64,000 nt of DNA from BOG-224 sp963783505 (GCA_963783505.1 CAWAOP010000018.1:62001-126000), one strand, 5' to 3'. Counted from the first letter of the stretch, positions 40,754-50,038 are shown. The notes: a model not told the origin generated them from the letters alone. Numbers and translations: made by a program.

Positions 40754-41542
40754 TCAGTTGGCCGTGGGAACCCGATTGATCGATTCGATCACCAGAAACC
40801 GCACGTCGGCCTTGCCGGCTTCGAGCTTCAGCCCGAGCTGATCCTGAAAGGCCGTCACCGCGAAGCTCAACGGGTCCTGCCTGATCTCGACGTTCGGGTC
40901 TCCGCCGGTGGTGGCGAAACGCGTGACATCGAGCCGGAGATCGTAGCGCCCGGTCAAGCCGGTCTTGTCGATCACCTGCTGCTTCAAGCCGCTTGCCACT
41001 TGCGCCGCCAGATCGGCCATGGTCCCGCCGAACATCTCCATCCCGCTCGGGTCGGCGGGAAACCGCGGCGGACCTTCCGAGCTCGACACGACAAACCTCG
41101 ATCCGGCGCCGTTCTTCTGCTCGTGGAAATTGGGACCGTTCTTCCCGGGAATCAGGAAATAGACCTGCTGTTGTTTGATCTCGATATGCGCCTTCATCCC
41201 AAATCGTTCGGCCAGCAACAACTGCAACATCTGGCGCACATCGTCGTCCGGCGCCGTCGCGGCGGTCTTCGCTTCAATATCGAATCTCACGTCGTCCAGC
41301 CATCCTGGGCCGGATATCTGCCACAACTGAATGTCGTAAGCGCGCCGGATGACGGTGTACAGAGACAGGTTCCGCATGATGAGCGCGCCATGCAGGATTC
41401 GAAACTCCTGGCCGGTTTGGGAGGGGTCGGACGGCTTGACTGAAGCGACGTCAAATTCCGGCGCTTGCTGCGCCGGTTGGGCCGTGGCTATGGCCCCGAT
41501 CAAGGCAAATCCAGACAGAAGTCCAATTCTCGACACGTGCAT
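40754..41542 (-). CDS. Secreted TIGR03435-type soil protein
   Basis: The 262-residue protein has a signal peptide and the characteristic PEFDVASVKPSDPSQTG segment near residue 28, then LHGALIMRNLSLYTVIRRAYDIQLWQISGPGWLDD and LLLAERFGMKAHIE. The family TIGR03435 was defined on Candidatus Solibacter and is strongly enriched in Acidobacteriota, often in dozens of copies. Function is unknown. It supports the taxonomic placement. Confidence 0.85.
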   Translation of the reverse strand: MHVSRIGLLSGFALIGAIATAQPAQQAPEFDVASVKPSDPSQTGQEFRILHGALIMRNLSLYTVIRRAYDIQLWQISGPGWLDDVRFDIEAKTAATAPDDDVRQMLQLLLAERFGMKAHIEIKQQQVYFLIPGKNGPNFHEQKNGAGSRFVVSSSEGPPRFPADPSGMEMFGGTMADLAAQVASGLKQQVIDKTGLTGRYDLRLDVTRFATTGGDPNVEIRQDPLSFAVTAFQDQLGLKLEAGKADVRFLVIESINRVPTAN

Positions 41543-41632
41543 ATCCCCCCTTGCGGAATATACGCACGGCGGGCCAGGAAGTTCACGATGCGCTCTTGGG
41601 GCTTTCGATCCGTGGAATGGGCGCCTTCGGGA

Positions 41633-42487
41633 TCAGTCGAACACCACCGTCTTTCCCGCGTAGCGAAGGATGCGGTGATCCAGATGCCACCGGACGGCGC
41701 GCGAAAGCACCACGCGCTCCAGGTCGCGGCCTTTTTCGATCAAATCCTCGGGCTGATCGCGATGCGAGATCCGCACCACGTCCTGCTCGATGATCGGACC
41801 ATCGTCCAGAACCTCGGTGACGTAGTGGCTGGTGGCGCCGATGAGCTTGACGCCGCGGTGATAGGCGGCGTGATACGGGCGCGCGCCGCTGAACGCCGGC
41901 AGGAAGGAGTGGTGTACGTTGATGATGCGCCCCGGATGCCGCGCCACGAACGCCGGCGAGAGAATTTGCATGTAGCGCGCCAGCACTACCAGGTCAATTC
42001 CGTTGCGCTCCAGCAAATCGAGCTGGACCTTTTCGCCTTCCTCGCGCCGCCCGGAATCGACGGGCATGAGGAAGAACGGTACGCCGTGGAACTCGGCCAC
42101 ATCGCGCGCGTCTTCGTGGTTGCTTACGACGGCCTTCAGGTTGCACCGCAGTTCGCCGATGCGCCACCGGAACAGCAGGTCCACCAGGCAGTGCAACTGG
42201 CGCGAAACAAAGAGTGCGACCGAGGGCCGCGCCGCCGAGTAAGCAAGTTGCCAATCCATCTCGAAGCTCGCCGCGACCGGGCCGAACTCGGCGCGAAACG
42301 CGGCGTCACCAAGGCCGAAGTCCTCTAGATCCCACTCCACGCGCATGAAGAACAGACCGAGGTCGTTGTCGCGATGCTGATCGGCGTGCAGGATGTTGGC
42401 GCCGCGCTGATGGAGAAAGCCCGAGACGGCGGCCACGATTCCCTTCCGGTCCGGGCAGTGGATGAGAAGTATTGCGGAGTTACTCAT
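41633..42487 (-). CDS. purU: Formyltetrahydrofolate deformylase
   Basis: Hydrolyses 10-formyl-THF to THF and formate. An N-terminal ACT domain (residues 8-80, CPDRKGIVAAVSGFL) is followed by a formyltransferase fold with VSNHEDA near 130, the catalytic HHSFLPAFSGA His near 210 and HYVTEVLDDGPI Asp near 232. At 284 residues it has family length. It lies downstream of gcvPB on the same strand, after two hairpins, so one-carbon units from glycine cleavage and their disposal are genomically linked. Confidence 0.92.
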   Translation of the reverse strand: MSNSAILLIHCPDRKGIVAAVSGFLHQRGANILHADQHRDNDLGLFFMRVEWDLEDFGLGDAAFRAEFGPVAASFEMDWQLAYSAARPSVALFVSRQLHCLVDLLFRWRIGELRCNLKAVVSNHEDARDVAEFHGVPFFLMPVDSGRREEGEKVQLDLLERNGIDLVVLARYMQILSPAFVARHPGRIINVHHSFLPAFSGARPYHAAYHRGVKLIGATSHYVTEVLDDGPIIEQDVVRISHRDQPEDLIEKGRDLERVVLSRAVRWHLDHRILRYAGKTVVFD

Positions 42488-42530
42488 GCGCGGTATGAAA
42501 GTAATAGAGTAACTCGCGGCTCATCGTGGG

Positions 42531-42566
42531 GCGGGCAATCGTGCCCGCAGCCGCCTATCAGGCGGC
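42531..42566. terminator. Two tandem hairpins between gcvPB and purU
   Basis: GCGGGCA/TGCCCGC (42531-42548) and GCCGCC/GGCGGC (42550-42566) form adjacent stems in the 142-base gap. There is no U-tract, so they may be a weak or Rho-independent-like terminator, an mRNA processing site or a REP unit rather than a classical terminator. Confidence 0.35.
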
Positions 42567-42629
42567 CTGCCGGCCTGAGTTCAGTGCTCCCGCTAAAAAC
42601 GGGCCGCGGCATCAATTGGCCGCCCCGCC

Positions 42630-44108
42630 CTACGCCGGCTTCCAGCGCAGATTAGGTTTGCGCGCGGCGGTTACTTCGTCGGCGCGGCCGATGCGCGCGT
42701 TGTGCGGTGCGGTCTTCACCAGCTCCGGATCGTTCTCCGCTTCTCCAGCGATCGAGATCATCGCTTCGATGAACGCATCCAGCTCGCGCTTGGCTTCGGT
42801 CTCCGTCGGCTCGATCATCAGCGCGCCGTGGACAATCAGAGGGAAGCTGACCGTGTACGGATGGAATCCGTAATCGATCAGCCGCTTGGCGATATCGCCC
42901 GTTCGCACGCCGCGCGCGGCTTGCCGCGCGTCGCTGAAAACCACCTCGTGCATGGAGGGCGAGGAGTACGGCAGATCGTAATACGGCTCCAGTCCCTTGC
43001 GGATGTAATTGGCGTTCAGCACGGCGTCCACGGTGGCGTTGCGCAATCCGGGTCCGCCGTGCGCCAGGATGTAAGCCAGCGCCCGCACCAGCACTCCGAA
43101 ATTGCCGTAGAAGGCGCGCACTCTTCCGATGGAATGTTTGCGTGCGTAATTCCAGGCCCATTTGCCGCGCACCTTCTTGAGCCGCGGAAGCGGGAGGTAC
43201 GGCTCCAGCGCTTTCTTCACTGCCACGGGACCGGCTCCCGGCCCTCCGCCCCCGTGCGGCGTCGAGAACGTCTTGTGCAGATTCAGGTGCAGCACGTCCA
43301 CGCCGAAATCGCCGGGCCGCGCGATTCCCACCAGCGCGTTCATGTTGGCGCCATCCATGTACAGCAGGGCGCCTTTCGAGTGCAGGACTTCCGCGGCGCG
43401 AGCCACGTTTTGCTCGAACACGCCCAGCGTGTTCGGGTTGGTGAGCATGAGCGCGGCCACGTCCGCGTCCACCGCGCGCTCCAGCGCGGCGATATCCAGC
43501 AGCCCGGCTTCGTTCGATTTGATGTTCTCCACCGAGTAACCGGCGATGGCGGCCGTCGCGGGGTTCGTCCCGTGCGCGGAATCGGGAACTAGAATTTTCT
43601 TGCGCGGAGCGCCGCGGCGTTCCAGCAGAGCGCGGATGAGGAGAATGCCGGTCAGCTCGCCGTGCGCTCCGGCGGCGGGCTGGAGCGTCACTGCGTCCAT
43701 TCCGGTGATTTCGGCGAGCGCCGCTTCCAGCCGCGCCATGACTTCCATGGAGCCTTGCGCCAGCGCCTCCGGTTGATAGGGATGCGCCCACGCCAGGCCT
43801 TCGATGCGCGCCGCTACTTCATTCACCCGCGGGTTGTATTTCATGGTGCAGGAACCCAGCGGGTACATGCCGTGATCGATGGAATAATTCCACGAGGAAA
43901 GGCGCGTGAAGTGCCGGATGGCCTCCACTTCGCTCACCTCCGGAAAGCCGTCGATTTCCGCGCGAACATTTTCCGCTCCGAGCGTTTCGGCGGCGTCCAC
44001 GGGCGGCACGTCCAGCTCGGGAAGCTGCCAGGCGCACTTGCCCGGCGAGCTGCGCTCGAACAGAAGCGGCTCATCCAAAGAGATATGGGCTTTGACGCGA
44101 GCGTTCAT
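42630..44108 (-). CDS. gcvPB: Glycine dehydrogenase (P-protein) subunit 2
   Basis: PLP-dependent beta subunit that decarboxylates glycine with GcvPA. The PLP lysine is in LNLHKTFSTPHGGGGPG near residue 265; SAHGTNPATAA and MDGANMNA flank it. The ATG at 44108 overlaps the gcvPA stop by four bases, and a longer frame (to 44165) only adds non-family residues. The split A/B form is usual in Acidobacteriota and Gram-positives. Confidence 0.95.
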   Translation of the reverse strand: MNARVKAHISLDEPLLFERSSPGKCAWQLPELDVPPVDAAETLGAENVRAEIDGFPEVSEVEAIRHFTRLSSWNYSIDHGMYPLGSCTMKYNPRVNEVAARIEGLAWAHPYQPEALAQGSMEVMARLEAALAEITGMDAVTLQPAAGAHGELTGILLIRALLERRGAPRKKILVPDSAHGTNPATAAIAGYSVENIKSNEAGLLDIAALERAVDADVAALMLTNPNTLGVFEQNVARAAEVLHSKGALLYMDGANMNALVGIARPGDFGVDVLHLNLHKTFSTPHGGGGPGAGPVAVKKALEPYLPLPRLKKVRGKWAWNYARKHSIGRVRAFYGNFGVLVRALAYILAHGGPGLRNATVDAVLNANYIRKGLEPYYDLPYSSPSMHEVVFSDARQAARGVRTGDIAKRLIDYGFHPYTVSFPLIVHGALMIEPTETEAKRELDAFIEAMISIAGEAENDPELVKTAPHNARIGRADEVTAARKPNLRWKPA

Positions 44109-45418
44109 GCGAGCGCCTCCGCTACCGCGTCCATATCCGCCCGGCGCGACATCTCCGTGGCGCACAGCAAAAGGCAGTCCGCCAGCTCCGGATAGAAGCG
44201 GCCGAGCGGCAGGCCGCCGACGATCTTCTTCTTCAGCAACGCCCGGTTCACCGCTTCGGGCGTCTTGCCGGAAACGCGCACCGCGAATTCATTGAAGAAA
44301 CGGCCGCCGAACCGCGGCGCGGTTTTGCCGGCCAGGTAATGCGCCTTGGCCAGATTCTGTTTCGCCAGATCCCGAAGTCCTTCCTTACCGTACACGGTCA
44401 TGAAAACCGTGGCCATCAGCGCCACCAGCGCCTGGTTCGTGCAGATATTCGACGTGGCTTTCTCGCGGCGGATGTGCTGCTCGCGAGTCGAAAGCGTCAG
44501 GCAGAACGCGCGATTGCCGCGAACATCGGTGGTCTGCCCCACCAGGCGCCCGGGCATCTGGCGGATGTAACGCTCGCGCGTGGCGATGACGCCGGCGAAC
44601 GGCCCGCCATAACTCGGCGAAATGGCGAACGATTGAAGCTCGCCCGCGACAATATCCGCGCCCGCGGGCGGTTCCAGAATTCCGAGCGAAGCCGCCTCGG
44701 CGAAAATCACCACCAACAGCGCGCCGCGCTTGTGAGCCATCTCCGCCGCCGCGTTCACCGGCTCGATCGCCCCGAAGAAGTTCGGCGACTGCACAATCAC
44801 GGCCGCCGTGGAATCGTCCACGCGGCTTTCGAGATCCGCAAGATCGATGGTCCCGAGCTCGGGATCGTACCCGAATTCCGCGACCGAACCGCCCCGATGC
44901 CGCGAGTACGTGCCGAGCACTTCGCGGTATTCGGGATGCACGGTACGCGCGATGACCGTCTTCTCGCGGCCGGTGATCCGCTGCGCCATCAGCGCCGCTT
45001 CGGGAACCGCCGTCGAGCCATCGTACATGGAGGCGTTGGCGGCGTCCATACCCGTAAGCTGGCAGATCATGGTTTGGAATTCGAAGATCGCTGCCAGCGT
45101 GCCTTGCGAAATCTCGGCCTGGTACGGAGTGTAGGATGTGAGAAACTCGCCGCGCGAGACGACCGTGTCCACGAGCACCGGCCGGTAGTGATGGTACACG
45201 CCCGCGCCCAGGAACGATGCGTAGCCGTTGGCGTTGTGCGCCGCGGCGTTGCGGAAGTAATCGAGGATTTCGAATTCGGAAACGCCCGGCGCAAGGTCGA
45301 GCGGCCGCTTCAGCCGCGCGGCCTCTGGAAGATGAGTGAATAGAGCCTCGGCGGATTCGACGCCGCAAGCTTCCAGCATCTCGCGGCGTTCGCCATCGGA
45401 CTTCGGAAGATAGCGCAA
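44105..45418 (-). CDS. gcvPA: Glycine dehydrogenase (P-protein) subunit 1
   Basis: 437 residues starting at TTG (45416-45418), one base after the gcvH TAA. This start gives MRYLPKSDGERREML, the family N-terminus; an earlier ATG would overlap gcvH. Motifs include PYQAEISQGTLAAIFEFQTMICQLTGMDAANASMYDG. The alpha subunit completes the PLP site with GcvPB. A TTG start one base after the gcvH stop implies termination-reinitiation coupling. Confidence 0.93.
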   Translation of the reverse strand: MRYLPKSDGERREMLEACGVESAEALFTHLPEAARLKRPLDLAPGVSEFEILDYFRNAAAHNANGYASFLGAGVYHHYRPVLVDTVVSRGEFLTSYTPYQAEISQGTLAAIFEFQTMICQLTGMDAANASMYDGSTAVPEAALMAQRITGREKTVIARTVHPEYREVLGTYSRHRGGSVAEFGYDPELGTIDLADLESRVDDSTAAVIVQSPNFFGAIEPVNAAAEMAHKRGALLVVIFAEAASLGILEPPAGADIVAGELQSFAISPSYGGPFAGVIATRERYIRQMPGRLVGQTTDVRGNRAFCLTLSTREQHIRREKATSNICTNQALVALMATVFMTVYGKEGLRDLAKQNLAKAHYLAGKTAPRFGGRFFNEFAVRVSGKTPEAVNRALLKKKIVGGLPLGRFYPELADCLLLCATEMSRRADMDAVAEALA

Positions 45419-45419
45419 C

Positions 45420-45809
45420 TTACTTTTCTGCCTCCACGTAGGCCTGGTAGTCGGCTGCATCCATGAGGCCTTCGAGTTCAGCGGACGCCGAGCCGGCGAG
45501 CGCGATCTTTACCAGCCAACCGCCCGAGTGCGGATCGCTGTTCAGGATTTCGGGCGCGTCAGCCAGGGCCTGGTTGATGTCCGTCACCTCTCCGCTAACG
45601 GGCGAGTAAATATCGGAAACGGCCTTGACGGATTCCACCGAGCCGAACGATTTGCCGCGTTCGACGCGCGCGCCGGGCTTGGGCAGATCGACATAGACAA
45701 TGTCGCCCAACTCGTGTTGCGCGTGGTCGGTGATGCCGACGGTAGCGACGCCGCCTTCCACGAGGACCCATTCATGTTCCTTCGTGTATCGGAAATTATC
45801 GGGATACAT
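45420..45809 (-). CDS. gcvH: Glycine cleavage H-protein
   Basis: 129 residues from MYPDNFRYTKEHEW. An alternative ATG three codons upstream (45818) is possible. The lipoylated lysine is in GSVESVKAVSDIYSPVSGEV near residue 63. It shuttles the aminomethyl group between P, T and L proteins. It overlaps the 3' end of gcvT by 14 bases. Confidence 0.96.
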   Translation of the reverse strand: MYPDNFRYTKEHEWVLVEGGVATVGITDHAQHELGDIVYVDLPKPGARVERGKSFGSVESVKAVSDIYSPVSGEVTDINQALADAPEILNSDPHSGGWLVKIALAGSASAELEGLMDAADYQAYVEAEK

Positions 45810-46914
45810 GCTGTTCATTCGCTCTTTTATAGAAAGGAGTTCCCACAATCGCGGCGTCCACGGGCTGGCCGCGGACAACAACTTGAATGGCTGCGCCGGG
45901 CTGGGCGCGTTCCACGGGGAGATAGCACATCCCGATGTTCTTGTTCAGCGTGGGCGAAGGCGAGCCGCTCGTAACCCATCCCACGGGGGAGCCTTCGGCC
46001 AAAACCGAGTAGCCTTCGCGGGCGATTCCCCGGCCGCGCATTTCGAATCCGGCCAGCTTGCGGTGGAGTCCTGCGGCATCCTGCTTGACTAGCGCGTCGC
46101 GGCCGATGAAGTCGCCCTTGCTGAATTTCACGATCCACCGCAGGCCGGCTTCGAGCGGAGAGATGGACGCATCGATCTCGTGTCCGTAAAGCGCCATCGC
46201 CGCTTCGAGCCGCAGCGTGTTGCGCGCTCCCAGGCCACAGGGCTTGATGCCGAACTCGGCGCCGGCCTCCATGATTGCCAGCCAGACGCGGTCGGCGAAC
46301 CGCGGCGCGATATAAACCTCGAAACCGTCTTCGCCGGTGTAGCCGGTGCGGGCGATGCGTGCGGGAACTCCCGCGAACTCGGAATCCGTGAACCAGTAGT
46401 AACGGATCGCGGCGAGATCGGCCGAAGTCAGCTTCTGGGCTGTCGCCAGCGCGCGCGGGCCTTGAATGGCGATCTGCGCGTAGCGATCTCCGGCGTTTTC
46501 GACTGTCGCATGGAAGCGGTTGGAATCGCGAATGTGCTCGAAATCCTTGTCCTGGTTGGAGGCGTTCACGCAAAGGAAGTAATGATCGTCGGCGACCTTG
46601 TGCACCAGGATGTCGTCCACGAACCCGCCGTGCGCATAAAGCAGACCGGAGTACTGGGCCTGGCCGACTCCCAGCTTCGCGGGGTCGTTGGTGGTGACGA
46701 AGCTCGTCAGCTTGCCGGCTTCGGGGCCACGGATCTCGATTTCGCCCATGTGGCTGACATCGAAGAGGCCGACGGCGGACCGCACCGCGCGGTGTTCGTC
46801 GATGACGCCCGAGTACTGAACCGGCATGTCCCAGCCGCCGAAATCGACCATCTTGGCGCCCATTGCCCTGTGTCTGGCGTTCAATGGCGTAGCGCGCAAA
46901 GCGGCGGGAAACAT
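45796..46914 (-). CDS. gcvT: Aminomethyltransferase (glycine cleavage T-protein)
   Basis: 372 residues. Begins with LNARHRAMGAKMVDFGGWDMPVQYSG and has DVSHMGEIEIRGP, GYTGEDGFEVY and GLGARNTLRLEAAMALYGHE, all typical of GcvT. It moves the methylene group to THF and releases ammonia. First gene of gcvT-gcvH-gcvPA-gcvPB, only 51 bases after the 3' end of a tRNA-Ser. No glycine riboswitch fits in that gap. Confidence 0.96.
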   Translation of the reverse strand: MFPAALRATPLNARHRAMGAKMVDFGGWDMPVQYSGVIDEHRAVRSAVGLFDVSHMGEIEIRGPEAGKLTSFVTTNDPAKLGVGQAQYSGLLYAHGGFVDDILVHKVADDHYFLCVNASNQDKDFEHIRDSNRFHATVENAGDRYAQIAIQGPRALATAQKLTSADLAAIRYYWFTDSEFAGVPARIARTGYTGEDGFEVYIAPRFADRVWLAIMEAGAEFGIKPCGLGARNTLRLEAAMALYGHEIDASISPLEAGLRWIVKFSKGDFIGRDALVKQDAAGLHRKLAGFEMRGRGIAREGYSVLAEGSPVGWVTSGSPSPTLNKNIGMCYLPVERAQPGAAIQVVVRGQPVDAAIVGTPFYKRANEQHVSR

Positions 46915-46965
46915 GAGACTTCAGGCTAACAACCGCTCGGTGGTGTGTCAATCCGGATGGGAGGC

Positions 46966-47058
<93 letters not shown>

Positions 47059-47140
47059 GGGGATGATCTGGTCTTCATCGAGCATCGTAGCACACCCCGA
47101 TTCGCGACTGCTCTGGGCCGCCCCGTACTAAGCTGGACTC

Positions 47141-48010
47141 ATGGGAGCATTGGCGCGATGGCGCATAGCGGCGGTTTTGGCCGCGCCTCTGGCGGTCTGG
47201 AGCGCGGACACTGGCAAGGATCTGGCGATCGCCGCCGGCCGCGGAGACACGCCGCGCGTGGAAGCGTTGCTCGGAGCGGGCGCCAACATTGAAGCGCGCG
47301 ACAAGAAGAGCGGGCGCACGCCGCTGATCGCCGCGGCGCGCGAGGGCCATCCGGATACCATTCGCCTGCTGCTCGAGAAAGGCGCGAATCCGGCGGCGCG
47401 AGACCGCGAGGGTCTTACGGCGTTCGGGTTGGCCCTGCTGTCGCTGGATGGGCCGGCGCGCGACGCCACGCTGGCGGCGCTGCCCAGGCCGCCGGCGATT
47501 CGCCTGAGCCTGCTCGCAGCGTGGACGCCGATCGACCTGGTGAGTTCCTGCTTTCTGGGCCGCGAGGAGTTGACGCGCCTGGTGACCGAATTGCACCCGG
47601 ACGCTCTGGCAGTTGGCGCGCTGGCGGATTTCGCGCGGGCGAATAGCAAGGGCGCGGTGGATCTGGTCCGCTCGGACGCGCAAGGCCCAACGGCTGCCAT
47701 TAATGTGGCCGCACCAGCCCCGTCCGATGCCGATGCAGTGATCATGCTGGCGGCGCGCCCGATGCTCTCCTGCTACCGTCAATCCGACCTCTTGAGCCTC
47801 GCGATCGACGTGCGCGTCCTAAGAGCCGCGTCGGGTGCGCCCGTATTGGAAAAGACGTACGGCGGCAAGCTACTGGGCTCCATCCAAGTGACGAGCCCCG
47901 CACAATATCGGCCGCTGCTCGAGCAATGGTCGAAGAACCACGCCGGCCCGATCTTCTGGGCCGCACTGAGGGCGTTGCTGCAGCAGCCCGAGTTGACTGA
48001 TCGGCGCTAG
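47141..48010 (+). CDS. Secreted ankyrin-repeat protein
   Basis: 289 residues with a signal peptide (to about residue 21, VWSADT) and at least two ankyrin repeats (AIAAGRGDTPRVEALLGAGANIEARD and LIAAAREGHPDTIRLLLEKGANPAARD) at residues 28-95. The C-terminal 180 residues show no recognised fold. It is a likely periplasmic protein-protein interaction module. It is divergent from tRNA-Ser and precedes tRNA-Pro. Confidence 0.75.
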   Translation: MGALARWRIAAVLAAPLAVWSADTGKDLAIAAGRGDTPRVEALLGAGANIEARDKKSGRTPLIAAAREGHPDTIRLLLEKGANPAARDREGLTAFGLALLSLDGPARDATLAALPRPPAIRLSLLAAWTPIDLVSSCFLGREELTRLVTELHPDALAVGALADFARANSKGAVDLVRSDAQGPTAAINVAAPAPSDADAVIMLAARPMLSCYRQSDLLSLAIDVRVLRAASGAPVLEKTYGGKLLGSIQVTSPAQYRPLLEQWSKNHAGPIFWAALRALLQQPELTDRR

Positions 48011-48117
48011 CGGACTCGCAGCGGATGCCAAATGCCCGTTTCGCGCCACCCGTGCTAGACTGAGGATTGCCAGGCGGAGCGCGCACTAGCGCACTCCGGT
48101 TTACTCTCTTGCCAAAT

Positions 48118-48195
48118 CGGGCCGTGGCGCAGCCTGGCTAGCGCGCTTGCTTGGGGTGCAAGAGGTCCCGAGTTCAAATCTCGGCGGCCCGACCA
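48118..48195 (+). tRNA. tRNA-Pro (anticodon GGG)
   Basis: Acceptor CGGGCCG/CGGCCCG, D-arm with AGCCTGGCTA, anticodon stem CTTGC-TTGGGGT-GCAAG with anticodon GGG, and T-arm CCGAG-TTCAAAT-CTCGG. CCA is encoded at 48193-48195. Its 3' 45 bases recur perfectly at 52870-52914, marking it as an integration site. Confidence 0.95.
48151..48195 (+). repeat. attL-like direct repeat (tRNA-Pro 3' half)
   Basis: 45 bases identical to 52870-52914, from the anticodon loop TTGGGGT to the encoded CCA. Confidence 0.9.
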
Positions 48196-48370
48196 GCCTT
48201 TTCAATAGTTTATGAGCGGTTTTCAGCCTGCCTTGATAACTGCTGTAGATAATTCTGTAGACACGTCGGTTTTAAGAGCCGTTCCAGGGAACATCTGCTT
48301 TGGGGTCACACGTGTGGGGGTGTAAGAACTCCCCGTGTTTCGGCGGTTGGATAAGAAATGGAGAGCGGTG

Positions 48371-48532
48371 ATGTCAAAGTGTGTCGTTGGTGATCATGAA
48401 ATCGGAAACGTACGCTATTGGTGTCCACGGTGTGAGTGGTATATCTGCTGGAAACACCTGAACCATGGTGCATTAGGGCTCGGCGAAGCCACGTGTCCAA
48501 AATGTGGAACGAAAGTGAAAAGAGTCGACTAG
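48371..48532 (+). CDS. 53-residue zinc-ribbon-like protein
   Basis: From the ATG at 48371 the protein reads MSKCVVGDHEIGNVRYWCPRCEW and contains CPRC near residue 17, an isolated Cys and His nearby (ICWKHLNHG), and CPKCGTKVKR near 43. Two CxxC pairs plus extra Cys/His residues indicate a small zinc finger. Too short for a typical gene call but strongly structured. It lies immediately inside the island after attL. Confidence 0.6.
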   Translation: MSKCVVGDHEIGNVRYWCPRCEWYICWKHLNHGALGLGEATCPKCGTKVKRVD

Positions 48533-48569
48533 CGGCACACTGGCTCGCCTGGCATTTCGGACTTGAATG

Positions 48570-48917
48570 CTACTCGTGGTCCTCGACGACGCTCTTGAGT
48601 GCGACATGGCCCTCCTGGTCCATCTGGATGGTAAGCGTTTTGCCGTGATGCCCAGCAAAACGCTTTGCTACCAACACGCCGCGTAGCGCTGGTCGGCCGG
48701 CATTCCACGTGCCTACCATTTCGTGCAAACCTGCAGCGGTGAGATGGGGGTTCGCCAACATGCTCAGGCGCGCCTTCAGCTCTGGATCCTGTTGGAGCGC
48801 AGCTTCCAGCCTCGCTTTGAGGGCATTGTGTGCCGGACCGCCATCCATCGGTTCAATCGGACTAAGTTGGACCTTGGAATCGATAGGTTTCTCGTTGGGA
48901 GATTCCTTGTTTGTCAT
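48570..48917 (-). CDS. Small hypothetical protein under palindromic operator control
   Basis: 115 residues, acidic N-terminus (MTNKESPNEKPIDSKV), then a helical NALKARLEAALQQDPELKARLSML and a C-terminal GVLVAKRFAGHHGKTLTIQMDQEGHVAL. No family recognised. A palindrome and a consensus -10 box lie directly upstream, so it is probably a regulated gene or its own repressor. Confidence 0.5.
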   Translation of the reverse strand: MTNKESPNEKPIDSKVQLSPIEPMDGGPAHNALKARLEAALQQDPELKARLSMLANPHLTAAGLHEMVGTWNAGRPALRGVLVAKRFAGHHGKTLTIQMDQEGHVALKSVVEDHE

Positions 48918-48926
48918 CTTCGTTGA

Positions 48927-48953
48927 AGATTAATAATCATTAATCTAATTATA
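48927..48953 (-). promoter_or_regulatory. Palindromic operator with -10 box for the small gene at 48570
   Basis: AGATTAAT-AATC-ATTAATCT (48927-48946) is a perfect 8-bp dyad starting 10 bases upstream of the ATG. A minus-strand TATAAT at 48953-48948 overlaps the transcription start region. The stretch is AT-rich within a GC-rich genome. Confidence 0.65.
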
Positions 48954-49429
48954 ATGTTTCTATCCGCAATCGTCAAAAGCCAACGCAGTCCGATTTCGCC
49001 GGTTCGGTTTGGGGTGCCTGCGGTCGCTCCTTGTAAGTATTTGAAAGTAAACATCTTACTATGGACCGCTTGCTCTTTCTCCGGTTCCGAATTGACGCCA
49101 TTTGGAAAGTCAGCTTGTGAATTCTCTTGGATTTACACGGGCGGGCCAGACGAGGAAATTCCAGCTACAATTTTGACTACAGTGCGGCGCGACAAAACAG
49201 GAGGGAGTTCGCAATTCGTTCATTTGCCACGGCTTAAGTCCTCACTTGTAGAGGCGGACCGCTTGCACTTCCGGCCGATACAACCAGCCGACTGACTGCT
49301 GCCCATTCGCCAGAAGGCGCGTGGAACATCAAGTGGGCGGTCTGTGCCCGAAGAACGGGCATGACTTCGAGGAGGCAGGATGCTCGGAACCTGCGCGCGC
49401 TGTGCGAAAATCTTGTACTCGGAGCGACC
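48954..49429. other. Gene-free stretch inside the island
   Basis: About 475 bases between the small regulated gene and the three-gene cassette. It is lower in GC than the chromosome. Open frames here (for example from 48954) lack family features, and I do not call them. It may carry the cassette promoter, but no clear -35/-10 pair is seen. Confidence 0.4.
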
Positions 49430-50038
49430 ATGGCCGGCAAACGCAAGACTCGAGAGGCTTCCTGTGAATCGAGAAGAGATCCGGGATTCCTCGAAGCATT
49501 GAGCGCATTGGAAGCTGCGTCGGTTTTGACGAGCCTCGTTGCGCGCCATCCTGAACTTCGGTCCGAAGTGGAAGCCATCGCAAGAGAAGCGCTCAACGGC
49601 GACTCGTTCTTAGAAATTGCGGATGATGTCGAGGCCGCCGTTCTCCAGTATGGCTACGATGACCTGAACGGCCGCGCCGGGGGCCATTCCTGGGGATATG
49701 TCGAACCGACTGAAGCCGCGTGGGAGTTGCTGGAAGAAGCTGTCCAACCATTTATCGACGACATGACGCGTTATCTCAGCGCCGGATTGGAAGAGCCAGC
49801 GCGGCGATCGTGCCAAGGCGTCCTTTTGGGACTCTACCGCGCCCGGGGAGGAGGCGGTAACGATATTCTGGGCTGGGCTCCGGACTTCCCAGCTGAGGAG
49901 TCGGACTACGTCCTCGACATCTGGAGCAAGGGCGGGGAAGCAGAGAAGACGGTCCAGCGCCGATTGTCCCGCGACTTCGTTTGCGAGCACATTCCTGAAT
50001 GGGAATGGGCCGCCCAGTCAAAGGAAGGACCGCAATGA
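49430..50038 (+). CDS. Island gene A, unknown conserved-looking protein
   Basis: 202 residues from the ATG at 49430, preceded by GGAGC. Helical throughout, with EALSALEAASVLTSLVARHPEL, RSEVEAIAREAL, a central YGYDDLNGRAGGHSWGYVEPTEAAWELL and a Trp-rich end (IPEWEWAAQS). No membrane segment or nuclease motif is seen. The stop overlaps the next ATG (ATGA). I do not recognise a named family. From memory, proteins like this occur beside SWIM-type zinc-finger proteins in soil bacteria, but I cannot verify that. Confidence 0.75.
   Translation: MAGKRKTREASCESRRDPGFLEALSALEAASVLTSLVARHPELRSEVEAIAREALNGDSFLEIADDVEAAVLQYGYDDLNGRAGGHSWGYVEPTEAAWELLEEAVQPFIDDMTRYLSAGLEEPARRSCQGVLLGLYRARGGGGNDILGWAPDFPAEESDYVLDIWSKGGEAEKTVQRRLSRDFVCEHIPEWEWAAQSKEGPQ

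Noticed and set aside
46915..46965. Glycine riboswitch in front of gcvT
   Set aside because: Only 51 bases separate the tRNA-Ser CCA from the gcvT start, too short for an aptamer, and no such fold is visible.
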